Part shown: positions 25,870 to 34,879 of the stretch, piece by piece
Position numbering within the stretch: position 1 is the stretch's first letter
Layout: each line of letters opens with the position of its first letter
Assembly (NCBI RefSeq): GCF_042432825.1
Contig: NZ_JBHLWN010000111.1
Coordinates: 1 to 61,992 of the forward strand
DNA: 61,992 nucleotides
DNA from: Gordoniibacillus chartarius
Lineage (GTDB): Bacteria > Bacillota > Bacilli > Paenibacillales > NBRC-103111
Reading direction: 5' to 3'
The notes under the pieces: model-generated
Databases searched by the model: none
What the model was told of the DNA's origin: nothing
The model's input: the letters and a program-made list of their open reading frames with translations, nothing else
Made by a program: the position numbers and the translations under genes

Positions 25870-28554
25870 TTACTTCGCGTCGTACCAGGTCGGTCCGTAG
25901 TCGGCCTCCACCTTCAGCGGAACGTCGAGCTCAATCGCCTGCTCCATCACTTCGGGTACGATTCGTTTCATGATCTCCAGCTCGTCCGGCGGCACCTCGA
26001 ACACCAATTCGTCGTGCACCTGCAGCAGCATACGGCTCTTCAAGCCTTCGGCTTGAAGTCGCTGCGCCATCTGCACCATCGCCAGCTTAATAATGTCGGC
26101 AGCCGTTCCTTGAATCGGCGTATTCATCGCCGTCCGTTCCGCGAACGAACGAAGGTTGAAGTTCGAAGCCGTAATTTCCGGAAGATACCGCCGGCGCTGC
26201 AGCAGCGTTGTGACATACCCGTCGTTGCGGGCGGTTTGCACGATATCGTCCATATATTTGCGAACACCTTGGAACACGGCAAAATATTGCTCGATAAACT
26301 GCGCCGCTTCCCTGCGCGTAATATCCAAGTTTTGCGACAGCCCGTAATCGGATATGCCGTACACAATCCCGAAGTTGACCGCCTTCGCCTGACGGCGCAT
26401 GTTGGCGTCGACCTGATCCGCCGTAACGCCGAATACGTCCATCGCCGTCTTCGTATGAATATCCATGTCGTTCAGGAACGCTTCCTTCAGGCGCTCATCT
26501 CCCGAGATGTGTGCGAGGACGCGAAGCTCGATTTGCGAATAATCGGCTGTAAGGATGAACCAGCCCGGCTCGGAAGGCACGAACACCTGCCGGATCTTTC
26601 GGCCTTCCTCGAGACGGATCGGGATGTTCTGCAGGTTCGGGAACTGGGAGCTGAGTCTTCCCGTCGCGGCAATCGTCTGGCGGTAATACGTATGCACTTT
26701 GCCGGTCTTCGGATGAATTTCCTTCAGCAGCCCTTCCACGTACGTGGATTGCAGCTTGGCGAGCGAGCGGTACAGCAAAATATCCTTGACGATCTCATGG
26801 TACGGCGCCAGCTTCTCCAGCACTTCGGCATCCGTCGAAGGACCGGTCTTTGTCTTCTTCCAGACCGGCAGTCCGAGCTTCTCGAACAATACTTCGCCGA
26901 GCTGTCGCGGCGAGTTGATATTGAACTCCATCCCGGCATGCCGGTAAATGCTCTGCATAATGCCGGCGAGCTTCGAGCCCAGGTCTTGTCCGTATGCGCG
27001 CAGCCCGTCACCGTTCACTTTAATCCCGGTAAGCTCCATACCGGCAAGGACGACGGAGAGCGGCTGTTCTAAATCGTAGTAGAGCCGGTGCATGTCGCCC
27101 TGCTCCAGATCGCGTTTCATAAGCGAGGCCAGTCTGTGAATGACCCGCGCTTTGCGGCACAGATGCTCGGCGAGCTTCGCCTGCTCGGGAACGCTGAATT
27201 TCGCTCCTTTACCGAACACCGACTCGTCGCTTGCAAGCGCCGGCAGCCCGTATTTCGCAGCGAGCCCGTCGAGAGCGAGCGCCGATTCTGTCGGATCCAG
27301 CAAATAAGCGGCCAAGTGAACGTCGAAGCTGACGCCGCGCAGCGGCAAGCCGAGCCAGGCGAGCGATACTTCCGCCTTATGCATGTCGAACATCGCCTTC
27401 GGCCGATCCGCATCGGCCAGCCAGTCGCGAACCGGCGCCGCAGCCTCGCTAAGCAGCACGCCAATCGGCATGTAATAGCCGCGGCTTTCCCCGGCGCCGT
27501 CTTCACCGGTCAAATAGAACGCCGCTCCGAGCACCTCCGCTTGATGCGGGTTCTCGCCAACCGATTCGATATGAATCGATTCAATATCCGGCAGTGCTTC
27601 CAGCAGCTCGCCGAGCGACGAGACGTCGACGGTAACGACATGCAGCGCTTCCGTTTCGGCAGCCCCTTCCGCTTCGGCGCCGCCCGCATCACTGCTGCCG
27701 AAATCCATTTTCTCCAGCAGCGATTTAAATTCAAGCTTTCGGAAGGCTGCCTGCAGCGTAGGACCCTTGAAGCCGCTATAGGAGAGCTCGTCCCATGCCG
27801 GCACATCCGGCACGTCGCGGAAAATCGTAGCGAGCTTCTTGCTGAGCCTTGCGTCCTCGGCATGCTCACGGATTTTCTCGCCCATCTTGCCTTTGATGCC
27901 GTCCGCTTGTGCGAGCACCTCTTCAACGCTTCCGTATTCCTGAAGCAGCTTGAGCGCCGTCTTCTCGCCGACCCCGGGAATTCCCGGGATGTTGTCCGAC
28001 GCGTCGCCCATCAGTCCCTTCAAATCGATGATCTGCATAGGCTTCAGACCGTACACTTCCTGCAGATGGGCAGGGTTAAACCGCTCGACTTCACTGATTC
28101 CTTTGCGTGTAAGCGCAACGGTGACGTGCTCGGAAGCGAGCTGGAGCATATCTTTATCTCCCGAAACGACGGTAACGCTCATGCCTTTCTCGTCGGCCAT
28201 GCGCGTCAGCGTGCCTATAATATCGTCAGCCTCGTAGCCTTCACGTTCGTACTGCGGAATCGAGAACGCCTTCAACAGCTCTTTCAGCAGCGGGAACTGC
28301 TCCGACAGCTCGGACGGCGTTTTCTCCCGTCCACCCTTATATTCGGCATAACCTTCGTGCCGGAACGTCGCCTTCCCCGCATCGAATGCGACCAGCATAT
28401 GCGTCGGCTTCTCTTCCTCGATGAGCCGCAGCAGCATCGTGGTAAAGCCGTAAACGGCATTCGTATGGAGTCCGGCCGAGTTTGTCAGCGGCGGCAGTGC
28501 GAAAAAAGCGCGATAAATGATACTGTTTCCGTCAATTACAACTAATTTATTCAT
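25870..28554 (-). CDS. polA: DNA polymerase I
   Basis: Polymerase of 894 residues. The N-terminal 5'-3' exonuclease domain begins MNKLVVIDGNSIIYRAFF. The central domain has lost the DxE exonuclease motif (IHIESVGEN in place of a DTET-type motif), so it should not proofread, as in Bacillus Pol I. The polymerase motifs are A (TADYSQIELRVLAH), B (RRQAKAVNFGIVYGIS) and C (LLQVHDELVFE). The start at 28554 is used because GAGGTG lies just upstream and family members start there; the frame is open 49 codons further. A SigA-type promoter precedes it. Confidence 0.97.
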   Translation of the reverse strand: MNKLVVIDGNSIIYRAFFALPPLTNSAGLHTNAVYGFTTMLLRLIEEEKPTHMLVAFDAGKATFRHEGYAEYKGGREKTPSELSEQFPLLKELLKAFSIPQYEREGYEADDIIGTLTRMADEKGMSVTVVSGDKDMLQLASEHVTVALTRKGISEVERFNPAHLQEVYGLKPMQIIDLKGLMGDASDNIPGIPGVGEKTALKLLQEYGSVEEVLAQADGIKGKMGEKIREHAEDARLSKKLATIFRDVPDVPAWDELSYSGFKGPTLQAAFRKLEFKSLLEKMDFGSSDAGGAEAEGAAETEALHVVTVDVSSLGELLEALPDIESIHIESVGENPHQAEVLGAAFYLTGEDGAGESRGYYMPIGVLLSEAAAPVRDWLADADRPKAMFDMHKAEVSLAWLGLPLRGVSFDVHLAAYLLDPTESALALDGLAAKYGLPALASDESVFGKGAKFSVPEQAKLAEHLCRKARVIHRLASLMKRDLEQGDMHRLYYDLEQPLSVVLAGMELTGIKVNGDGLRAYGQDLGSKLAGIMQSIYRHAGMEFNINSPRQLGEVLFEKLGLPVWKKTKTGPSTDAEVLEKLAPYHEIVKDILLYRSLAKLQSTYVEGLLKEIHPKTGKVHTYYRQTIAATGRLSSQFPNLQNIPIRLEEGRKIRQVFVPSEPGWFILTADYSQIELRVLAHISGDERLKEAFLNDMDIHTKTAMDVFGVTADQVDANMRRQAKAVNFGIVYGISDYGLSQNLDITRREAAQFIEQYFAVFQGVRKYMDDIVQTARNDGYVTTLLQRRRYLPEITASNFNLRSFAERTAMNTPIQGTAADIIKLAMVQMAQRLQAEGLKSRMLLQVHDELVFEVPPDELEIMKRIVPEVMEQAIELDVPLKVEADYGPTWYDAK

Positions 28555-28585
28555 CCGGACACCTCGCCCATCCAATACTCTCATC

Positions 28586-28614
28586 ATCATACCATAAATA
28601 TCAACATAATCTAA
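28586..28614 (-). promoter_or_regulatory. SigA-type promoter of the polA operon
   Basis: On the minus strand TTAGAT and TATGAT are 17 nt apart, 32 bp before the polA start. Confidence 0.5.
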
Positions 28615-28645
28615 ACTAAGTACGATTACCGGGAGGGTTGCCGCC

Positions 28646-29401
28646 ATGAGCTCCTGGTTCAGAAAGGGCCGCAAGAAAGCATTGTTCTTCGACATGAACA
28701 ATACGCTGGTCGACCGCCGCCAATGCTTCCATGCCGGCTTTATCGAGGTGCTTAGTCAATTCACGGCGAGATGGGAAGCAGACAGCATCACCGAGATAGG
28801 AACGCCCGAGGATGCTCTGCTTGCTTACAAGGCCGAATGGAGCAAACGCCGCAAGCAGCCGGTCCGTGAACCGCTCAGCTCGGATGAGCTGCGTTTCGTG
28901 TGCTTACGCAAAGCGCTGGAACCGTACCCGCTTAAAGTGAGCGAGGCGTTCTCGCGCGCCTTCTTCCAGCAGGTCGAGATGGCCGAGGAAGGCTACGTAA
29001 CGTTGTTTCCGCATGTGCTCGAAACGCTGGAGAAGCTGTCCGGCACGTATCGCCTCGCGATTATCAGCAACGGCCGCCGGGATCGTCTCGAGTCCAACCT
29101 GGCCCGGCTCGGCCTCGACCGCTTTGTGCCGCGCGAGCGATTGTTCAGCTCCGAACGGGACGGTCCGCGCAAGCCTCATCCCGACATCTTTCACAGCGCT
29201 ATGAGGGCTGTTGGCATTCGCCCGCAGGAAGGCGTCATGATCGGCAATTCGTGGAAGCAGGACATCGTCGGCGCCGTAGACAGCGGCATGGATGCCGTCT
29301 GGATTCATCCCGCCGGAGCAAAGAAAATAGCCCAGCGCAAGCTGGGCCGGGGGCAAGTTGTAATCATTCGTGCGTTTCATCAGCTTCAAACCATTCTATG
29401 A
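28646..29401 (+). CDS. HAD-superfamily hydrolase-like protein with DxN motif
   Basis: HAD-fold protein of 251 residues. Motif I reads FFDMNNTLVD, so the nucleophile aspartate is kept but the second catalytic acid (two residues on) is asparagine. Motif II is AIISNGRRDRL, motif III is near PRKPHPDIF, and motif IV is MIGNSWKQDIVGA, again with the first acid of the usual DD/GDSxxxD type replaced by asparagine. It probably has weak or no phosphatase activity, or a different role. The gene ends by overlapping the convergent EAL-GGDEF gene by 16 bp. Confidence 0.85.
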   Translation: MSSWFRKGRKKALFFDMNNTLVDRRQCFHAGFIEVLSQFTARWEADSITEIGTPEDALLAYKAEWSKRRKQPVREPLSSDELRFVCLRKALEPYPLKVSEAFSRAFFQQVEMAEEGYVTLFPHVLETLEKLSGTYRLAIISNGRRDRLESNLARLGLDRFVPRERLFSSERDGPRKPHPDIFHSAMRAVGIRPQEGVMIGNSWKQDIVGAVDSGMDAVWIHPAGAKKIAQRKLGRGQVVIIRAFHQLQTIL

Positions 29402-31236
29402 TCGGGGATCCTTTCTAACTCCAATTCCTCGCTGTCTGCGCTGACGGTGCTGCTTATCCGGTGAGCGACGAAGACGCTGCCTCGGTGCGATTTCGCTTGC
29501 TTCTTCAGCGCAGCCGAAGCTTGGGAGATTTGTTCCTGTGTAATGGAAGACGATCCGTCGCATTCGATCAAGGACAGCGACAGCGTAACGCCGTCATTCT
29601 CGATGCGATTGCCGTGCCTGTCCTCCACGTAGTGAAACTCTTCCCCTTCATAGAACATGCGTACTCCTTGCTCAAATCGGCGGATCATCTCCGCACACAG
29701 CTTCGAGCTGCTCTCCGTCGACGTCAGCACAATAAAGTCGTCGCCTCCAACATGACCGACGAAGTCCAGCGGCGTACCGCACACGGCGATCGATTGCTGG
29801 ATAATATCAGCCGTGTACTGGATGAGCTGATCCCCTTTCTGAAACCCGAAACGGTCGTTAAACCATTTGAAGAAATCCAAATCGATATAGATCACACAGA
29901 ACATCTTGTTGTCCAGAAGCCGCTTGCTCAGCTCACGGTTGATCTGCAGATTGCCAGGCAGACCCGTGAGCGGCGAGGCGACGCGGGCCGTCTCCGTACG
30001 TATGTTCGTGATCGTCTCGAGTATGGAACGAATCGTCGCCGTGCCGCTCATTCGTCCATCCTTCGTAATAATAACAAGATCGTATAAATTATGTATGGAA
30101 CGTGAAGTCGCTTGCTGAGACACTTGCTCAACCGGTGTCGTCTCGTCCACAACCAAGGGCTGGCGGTCCATCAATTGATCGATCGTTCGATTCCAGAAGA
30201 GGGAGAACCCGTATTGGCCTGCGAGCTGCTGGAACAGTCTTTCCCTCATCAGCAATCCGACCGGCCGATCGTCCGAAACGACAACCACGGCTGGAGCCTC
30301 AGGGTGCTTTTTGAAATATGACGCGGCTTCCGAGATCAGATCGGTCGGGGCAAAATGCTTAATCGGCGTCGCCAAATCCCCGATTGTCCAGTAGCCGGTC
30401 CACGCCTGCGTCTTCCGATGCGCTACAATCGTGTTGACCAGTTCCGGGGAAATGACGGCCTGCTCCCGGGACGGGTGAGCAAGCAAATAACCTTGTGCAT
30501 ACTGAACCCCCATTCTCGTCAGCTTGACAAGCTCCTCTTGCTGCTCGATCCCTTCGGCGATCAAACCGATGTTCAATTTTTGCGTGAACGTGACGAACGT
30601 TTCAAGAATACATTCTTTAATTTTGTCCTGGTGAATATTTTCGATGAGGGAACGATCCACTTTAATAAAATCCGGCTGCAGCTCGGCAATCGCTTGAAGC
30701 GAGGAATAGCCCGCCCCGGCGTCGTCGATCGCGATCCGGTACCCTTGCTTGCGATAATGCTGCAATATTTTTTTGGCTAATGCGAAGTCTTCAATGGAGC
30801 TTCGTTCCGTAATCTCGAATACGACATTGTGAGGCCGCAGGTTGTATGTCTCCACCACCTCCAGCGTCTTACCCGGCACAAAATGTGGATCATAAATAAT
30901 ATGAGAGGAAATGTTAATAAATAGCATTTGCTGCTGGTTATCGAGTCTTACGCTGCTGATTGCCTTCTCCCGCGCCAGCCGGTCCAACACATACTGCTGC
31001 CCGTACCGCTCGGCGAAGCCGAACAACTGCAAAGGGGAATGCAACGGGCTGCCGGCAGGTCCCCGTGTGAGCGCTTCGTAGCCGACGATTGACGCGGATT
31101 CCAGCGAAACAATCGGCTGATATACGGAGTATATGGACTGTTCTTGTATGATCTTGTGAAGTTCTGCGAGCCACTTGTCCCCTTCGGGTGTACCCGCCTC
31201 AGGCAGCTTTTGTCCAATGGCCATACCGCTCATCAT
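29386..31236 (-). CDS. EAL-CBS-GGDEF cyclic-di-GMP protein
   Basis: Cytoplasmic protein of 616 residues without membrane helices. The EAL phosphodiesterase domain (about 25-275) keeps the catalytic set: YEALTRG, INISS, FEITERS, IDDAGAGYSS, DFIKVDRS, AEGIE, and QGYLLAHP. A CBS pair (about 290-400) may bind a nucleotide. The C-terminal GGDEF domain (about 415-570) reads GHVGGDDFIVL, so the fourth residue is D instead of E. No RxxD inhibitory site is seen in front of it. This suggests a c-di-GMP-degrading protein with a regulatory GGDEF domain. Its promoter carries a PhoP box like those of pstS and pstC. It lies just downstream of phoU but has its own promoter. Confidence 0.92.
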   Translation of the reverse strand: MMSGMAIGQKLPEAGTPEGDKWLAELHKIIQEQSIYSVYQPIVSLESASIVGYEALTRGPAGSPLHSPLQLFGFAERYGQQYVLDRLAREKAISSVRLDNQQQMLFINISSHIIYDPHFVPGKTLEVVETYNLRPHNVVFEITERSSIEDFALAKKILQHYRKQGYRIAIDDAGAGYSSLQAIAELQPDFIKVDRSLIENIHQDKIKECILETFVTFTQKLNIGLIAEGIEQQEELVKLTRMGVQYAQGYLLAHPSREQAVISPELVNTIVAHRKTQAWTGYWTIGDLATPIKHFAPTDLISEAASYFKKHPEAPAVVVVSDDRPVGLLMRERLFQQLAGQYGFSLFWNRTIDQLMDRQPLVVDETTPVEQVSQQATSRSIHNLYDLVIITKDGRMSGTATIRSILETITNIRTETARVASPLTGLPGNLQINRELSKRLLDNKMFCVIYIDLDFFKWFNDRFGFQKGDQLIQYTADIIQQSIAVCGTPLDFVGHVGGDDFIVLTSTESSSKLCAEMIRRFEQGVRMFYEGEEFHYVEDRHGNRIENDGVTLSLSLIECDGSSSITQEQISQASAALKKQAKSHRGSVFVAHRISSTVSADSEELELERIPDHRMV

Positions 31237-31264
31237 CCTTATCCGAGCAAGTTTCGTATAGCCT

Positions 31265-31318
31265 ATTATACCATGTGACTTGTTTCGACATGTTAAGCGA
31301 ATGTAAATTGATTGTAAA
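31265..31318 (-). promoter_or_regulatory. PhoP box and promoter of the EAL-CBS-GGDEF gene
   Basis: Reading the minus strand, hexamers TTTACA, TTTACA, TTAACA and a degenerate AAACAA lie at an exact 11-bp pitch from 31318 to 31280. Nine bases later comes the -10 element TATAAT (31270-31265), about 29 bp before the start codon. The pitch, the hexamer type and the 9-nt distance to the -10 are identical to those at pstC and pstS. PhoP of Bacillus binds TTnACA repeats of this kind. Confidence 0.75.
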
Positions 31319-31380
31319 TATTAGCCTAGAAGTCCCGAATATTTATGTCCTATTTTCGACAATCCCGCAACTGGTGGCGC

Positions 31381-31411
31381 AAAAAAATCCGCCTCAAACC
31401 AGAGGCGGATT
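31381..31411 (-). terminator. Rho-independent terminator of the pst-phoU operon
   Basis: AATCCGCCTC and GAGGCGGATT arms close a 6-nt loop. On the minus strand seven T residues follow. It lies 10 bp after the phoU stop. Confidence 0.85.
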
Positions 31412-31420
31412 CCCGTAACC

Positions 31421-32080
31421 TTATACGTTCAAATCTTTTCGCTTGCCTGTCACCATGTAAATGACGCCTTCTCCGATATTCGTTGTATGGTCGCCAACTC
31501 GCTCAAGGTGATTCGCAACGAGCATCAGGTGGGTCAGCTGCTTATTCTTTGTGATGTCAGTTCCCATAAGCGCCACGATATCGGACATAATTCCGCTGTA
31601 CAGCTTGTCGACCCTATCGTCCTTATCGGCAAGCGATGCGGCGCGATGAACATTGCGCTCCGTATAGGACAGCAAACTTTCCCGCAGCATTTCTTTGACG
31701 ATCTCCGCCATTTGCGGAATATCCTGAAGAGGTTTCACCAGCTCTTGGCCGTTCAGACGAATCGTAATTTTGGCGATGTCGACGGCATGGTCGGCGATGC
31801 GCTCCAAATCCGTAGCGATCTTGAGCGCAGTTCCGATAATGCGCAGATCGCTGGCCATCGGCTGCTGCAGGGCAATAAGGCGCAAGCAAAGCTCGTCGAT
31901 ATGACGCATCGCTTCGTCGATTGCGTCGTCACTATCGATCACTTCTTTCGCCAAGTTCAAATCCAACCGAGACAACGAATCGACTGCATTATGTATGAGC
32001 TGTTCGACGCTCTGCCCCATATCCAGCAGCTGTTTCTGCAGAGCGTCTAATGAATGGTGAAACCCTGATCTTGTATCCAT
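31421..32080 (-). CDS. phoU: Phosphate-signalling protein PhoU
   Basis: Protein of 219 residues made of two similar three-helix bundles, each with the metal-binding acid pattern (DDAIDEAM and KDDRVDKLYS; DLERIADHAVDIAK and HLERVGDHTTNIGEG). PhoU links the Pst transporter to PhoR signalling and restrains phosphate uptake. It is the last gene of pstS-C-A-B-phoU. TAGGAGGAG lies before the ATG. Confidence 0.97.
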   Translation of the reverse strand: MDTRSGFHHSLDALQKQLLDMGQSVEQLIHNAVDSLSRLDLNLAKEVIDSDDAIDEAMRHIDELCLRLIALQQPMASDLRIIGTALKIATDLERIADHAVDIAKITIRLNGQELVKPLQDIPQMAEIVKEMLRESLLSYTERNVHRAASLADKDDRVDKLYSGIMSDIVALMGTDITKNKQLTHLMLVANHLERVGDHTTNIGEGVIYMVTGKRKDLNV

Positions 32081-32104
32081 GCCAGTCGTCTCCTCCTAAT
32101 CCCT

Positions 32105-32866
32105 TTAACCAAACCGTCCCGTGATGTAATCCTCTGTACGTTGATCGTTTGGATTTGTGAAAATTTTATCTGTTTTATCCGTTTCTACCAGATTCCCATT
32201 CAGGAAGAAGGAAGTTACGTCAGAGATACGAGCCGCCTGCTGCATATTGTGGGTAACAATAATGATTGTGTATTTTTCTTTTAAAGTCTGCGTCAGCTCT
32301 TCTACCTTCAGAGTTGAAATCGGATCAAGCGCAGAAGTGGGCTCATCCATCAGCAGAACGTCCGGCTCGACCGCAAGCAGCCGGGCTATACATAACCTTT
32401 GCTGCTGTCCGCCTGACAATCCGAGAGCTGATTTATTCAAACGATCCTTCACTTCATCCCACAGAGCGGCTTGCTTCAGGCTTCTTTCTACAAGCTCGTC
32501 CAAGTTTGCTTTCTTCTTGATCCCGTGAATACGAGGGCCATACGCAATGTTGTCATAAATGCTCATCGGGAACGGATTCGGGCGCTGGAACACCATTCCG
32601 ACCCTCTTGCGAAGAGAAACAATATCGGTCTCTGAACTATAAATATCCTGACCGTCAATCATAATGCTTCCCGTAATTCGAACGTTATCGATCAAATCGT
32701 TCATTCGATTTAAAGTACGCAGAAATGTCGATTTACCGCAGCCCGAAGGACCAATCAGCGCCGCAATCATGTTGCTTTCGATCGTCATCTCGATGTCGTG
32801 AAGCGCGTGATTGTCGCCATAATACAGATTTAACTTATTTACTTTAATTTTATGCTTCGCGGACAT
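32105..32866 (-). CDS. pstB: Phosphate ABC transporter ATPase
   Basis: ATPase of 253 residues. Walker A is GPSGCGKST, the signature is LSGGQQQRLC, Walker B is DVLLMDEPTSALDP, and the switch histidine is in IIVTHNM. The sequence around RMNDLIDNVRITGSI is typical of PstB. It powers phosphate uptake through PstC and PstA and is expressed from the same operon. Confidence 0.98.
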   Translation of the reverse strand: MSAKHKIKVNKLNLYYGDNHALHDIEMTIESNMIAALIGPSGCGKSTFLRTLNRMNDLIDNVRITGSIMIDGQDIYSSETDIVSLRKRVGMVFQRPNPFPMSIYDNIAYGPRIHGIKKKANLDELVERSLKQAALWDEVKDRLNKSALGLSGGQQQRLCIARLLAVEPDVLLMDEPTSALDPISTLKVEELTQTLKEKYTIIIVTHNMQQAARISDVTSFFLNGNLVETDKTDKIFTNPNDQRTEDYITGRFG

Positions 32867-32869
32867 CGA

Positions 32870-33727
32870 TTATTTCCCCCCGGATAATCTTTTTTGAATC
32901 ATTCGGCTTGGTATCGCAATCAGAAGGTTGAACACCAGTACGACGATCAGCAGCAAAGCTGCACTGCCCTGTGCAATTTGCTTGGCATCCGGTACAAGAG
33001 CTTCGGATTGCACGTACCATAGATGTACGGACAGAGTTTCGCCGATTTTCATCGGGTTGAAATCCGGGAAAAAGCGGGATACGGACAAACCTGCCGTATA
33101 GATCAGGATTGCGGATTCGCCGAGCGCTCTCCCGGCAACCAGCGTAATCCCGGTAATCAGCGTCGGAAGAGATGCAGGCACCAGCACTTTGCGAATAGCC
33201 TGCCACTTCGTGGAGCCGAGTGCCAAGCTGGCTTCCCAGTAAGAGTCAGGCACAGCCCGAATCCCTTCTTCCGTAACCCTCACAAGTACAGGGAGATTAA
33301 GAAGAGCCAGCGTGCAGGCACCACCGAGAATGGAGAATTTCCATCCGAAGTAACTGGCGAAGAGCAAGTAGCCGAACAAACCGAAAACGATGGAAGGTAC
33401 CGAGGACAATGCCTCAACCGAAATCCGAATCAAGTTCGTAAATCCGGTTTTCTTAGCGTAAACGGCCAAATAAATCCCGGCACCCATACCGATAGGCAAA
33501 GACAAAACCAAGGAAAGGAACAATATGTAAAACGAGTTGAAGAGCTGAGGTCCCACGCCGCCGCCGGCGCTGATTTCTTCCGGTTTCCCCGTGACGAAAT
33601 CCCAAGTTACATACCTCAAGCCATCGCCTAAGATGCGGAATAAAAACCAAGCTAGAAGCAGGATAATGAGAATGCCCGAAAACCAAAGCAGCGCAGTGGC
33701 AATTCGATCAGCAACTTTGCTATTCAT
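32870..33727 (-). CDS. pstA: Phosphate ABC transporter permease PstA
   Basis: Permease of 285 residues with six membrane helices and the EAA-like loop YWEASLALGSTKWQAIRKV. The ATG overlaps the pstC stop by 4 bp (ATGA), so the two are coupled. It ends 3 bp before the pstB start codon. Confidence 0.97.
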   Translation of the reverse strand: MNSKVADRIATALLWFSGILIILLLAWFLFRILGDGLRYVTWDFVTGKPEEISAGGGVGPQLFNSFYILFLSLVLSLPIGMGAGIYLAVYAKKTGFTNLIRISVEALSSVPSIVFGLFGYLLFASYFGWKFSILGGACTLALLNLPVLVRVTEEGIRAVPDSYWEASLALGSTKWQAIRKVLVPASLPTLITGITLVAGRALGESAILIYTAGLSVSRFFPDFNPMKIGETLSVHLWYVQSEALVPDAKQIAQGSAALLLIVVLVFNLLIAIPSRMIQKRLSGGK

Positions 33728-34665
33728 TTGAGCTCCGACCTCCTAGCCACAATTCGGATAACAAGGATCAACAAAAGGGAAATGATCAAGAGCATAAGCG
33801 CCATCAAATACAGCGCGTTATTCCAAGTTGACCCATAAGTCGTATTGCCCATATCTTTAACGATGGCTGTCGTCAATACCGTAGCCGATGAAATCAAAGT
33901 CTTCGGCATTTGCGGAGAGTTCCCGATCACCATGAATACCGCCATCGTCTCCCCCATCGCTCTTCCCATACCCAAAATGACTGCCGTCAGAATTCCGGGA
34001 CGTGCTGCAGGAATCAGCACCTTCCATATTGTCTGCCAACGGGTCGCACCCAATGCAAGCGAAGCCTCCTCCAGCCTGCCGGGCAGCGAACGGATCGCGT
34101 CCTCCGAAATCGATAAAATCGTCGGCAAAATCATGATGGCCAAAATAATCGCCGCGGGAAGAATCCCGTACCCGGTCCCCCCTACCACTTTACCGATGAA
34201 CGGAACCACTACGGTTAAACCGACTAAGCCGTAAACAACGGAAGGAATTCCGACGAACAGATCCGTCGCCGGACGTAAAATTTCTCTCATCCACTTTGGA
34301 GCGATTTTGGCCATAAAGATCGCTCCCGCCAGTGCTAAAGGCAGCGAGAACACAACGGACAGCAAAGTTAAAAGAATGGTGCTGTACAGAAAAGGGAATG
34401 CGCCGAATCTATCGCTGGACGGAGTCCAGTCGGTGGAGAAGAAAAACTCCAATGGCGATACATCGGTAAACGTCTGAAGACCTTGTATGCCCACGAAAAT
34501 GATAATCGAGAAAATTACTGCAGACACAAGAACAGCACTAGTTACGAAAACATACCGCATCGTCTGGTCCGTACGATTCTGCAACCGGGTCCAAAGCGAT
34601 GGTTTCAAGGACGTAATCTGCTGCTTATTCGCTTTCTCATCGAATTTATCCGCATAGGTTTCCAA
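33724..34665 (-). CDS. pstC: Phosphate ABC transporter permease PstC
   Basis: Permease of 313 residues with six membrane helices after a hydrophilic N-terminus. The cytoplasmic loop LEEASLALGATRWQTIWKV contacts PstB. The start is a TTG at 34665, with GGGAGG eight bases upstream. A second promoter with a PhoP box sits just before it, behind a hairpin that follows pstS, so pstC-A-B-phoU can be transcribed independently of pstS. Confidence 0.97.
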   Translation of the reverse strand: METYADKFDEKANKQQITSLKPSLWTRLQNRTDQTMRYVFVTSAVLVSAVIFSIIIFVGIQGLQTFTDVSPLEFFFSTDWTPSSDRFGAFPFLYSTILLTLLSVVFSLPLALAGAIFMAKIAPKWMREILRPATDLFVGIPSVVYGLVGLTVVVPFIGKVVGGTGYGILPAAIILAIMILPTILSISEDAIRSLPGRLEEASLALGATRWQTIWKVLIPAARPGILTAVILGMGRAMGETMAVFMVIGNSPQMPKTLISSATVLTTAIVKDMGNTTYGSTWNNALYLMALMLLIISLLLILVIRIVARRSELK

Positions 34666-34727
34666 CAGGTGATCCTCCCTAATTACTCGGCCGTCGCAAT
34701 AAGGCTGAAGACCGAAAGCTATTCTTT

Positions 34728-34781
34728 ATCATACGTTTATTTTGTAAAGACAATGTGAATGTTTTGTAAACTCAGTGTAAA
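34728..34781 (-). promoter_or_regulatory. PhoP box and promoter of pstC
   Basis: On the minus strand four hexamers TTTACA, TTTACA, TTCACA, TTTACA lie at an exact 11-bp pitch (34781-34743), followed by 9 nt and the -10 TATGAT (34733-34728). This gives the pst operon an internal, phosphate-controlled promoter 63 bp before pstC. Confidence 0.85.
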
Positions 34782-34835
34782 AAGTTGTCGATAACCTATG
34801 TCGAAGATTCGATTCGAGCCCTTTCCTATGCATAC

Positions 34836-34863
34836 AAAAGAGGATGGCGTTATACACCATCCC
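34836..34863 (-). terminator. Hairpin after pstS, likely partial terminator
   Basis: GGATGG and CCATCC arms around a 9-nt loop are followed on the minus strand by CTCTTTT. It would cut most transcripts from the pstS promoter and raise PstS above the membrane parts, a usual arrangement for binding-protein genes. Confidence 0.6.
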
Positions 34864-34879
34864 CCTAAGTTGACTTTTC

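Noticed and set aside
27088..28545. 485-codon plus-strand frame
   Set aside because: Antisense to polA; high-GC mirror frame without ribosome site.
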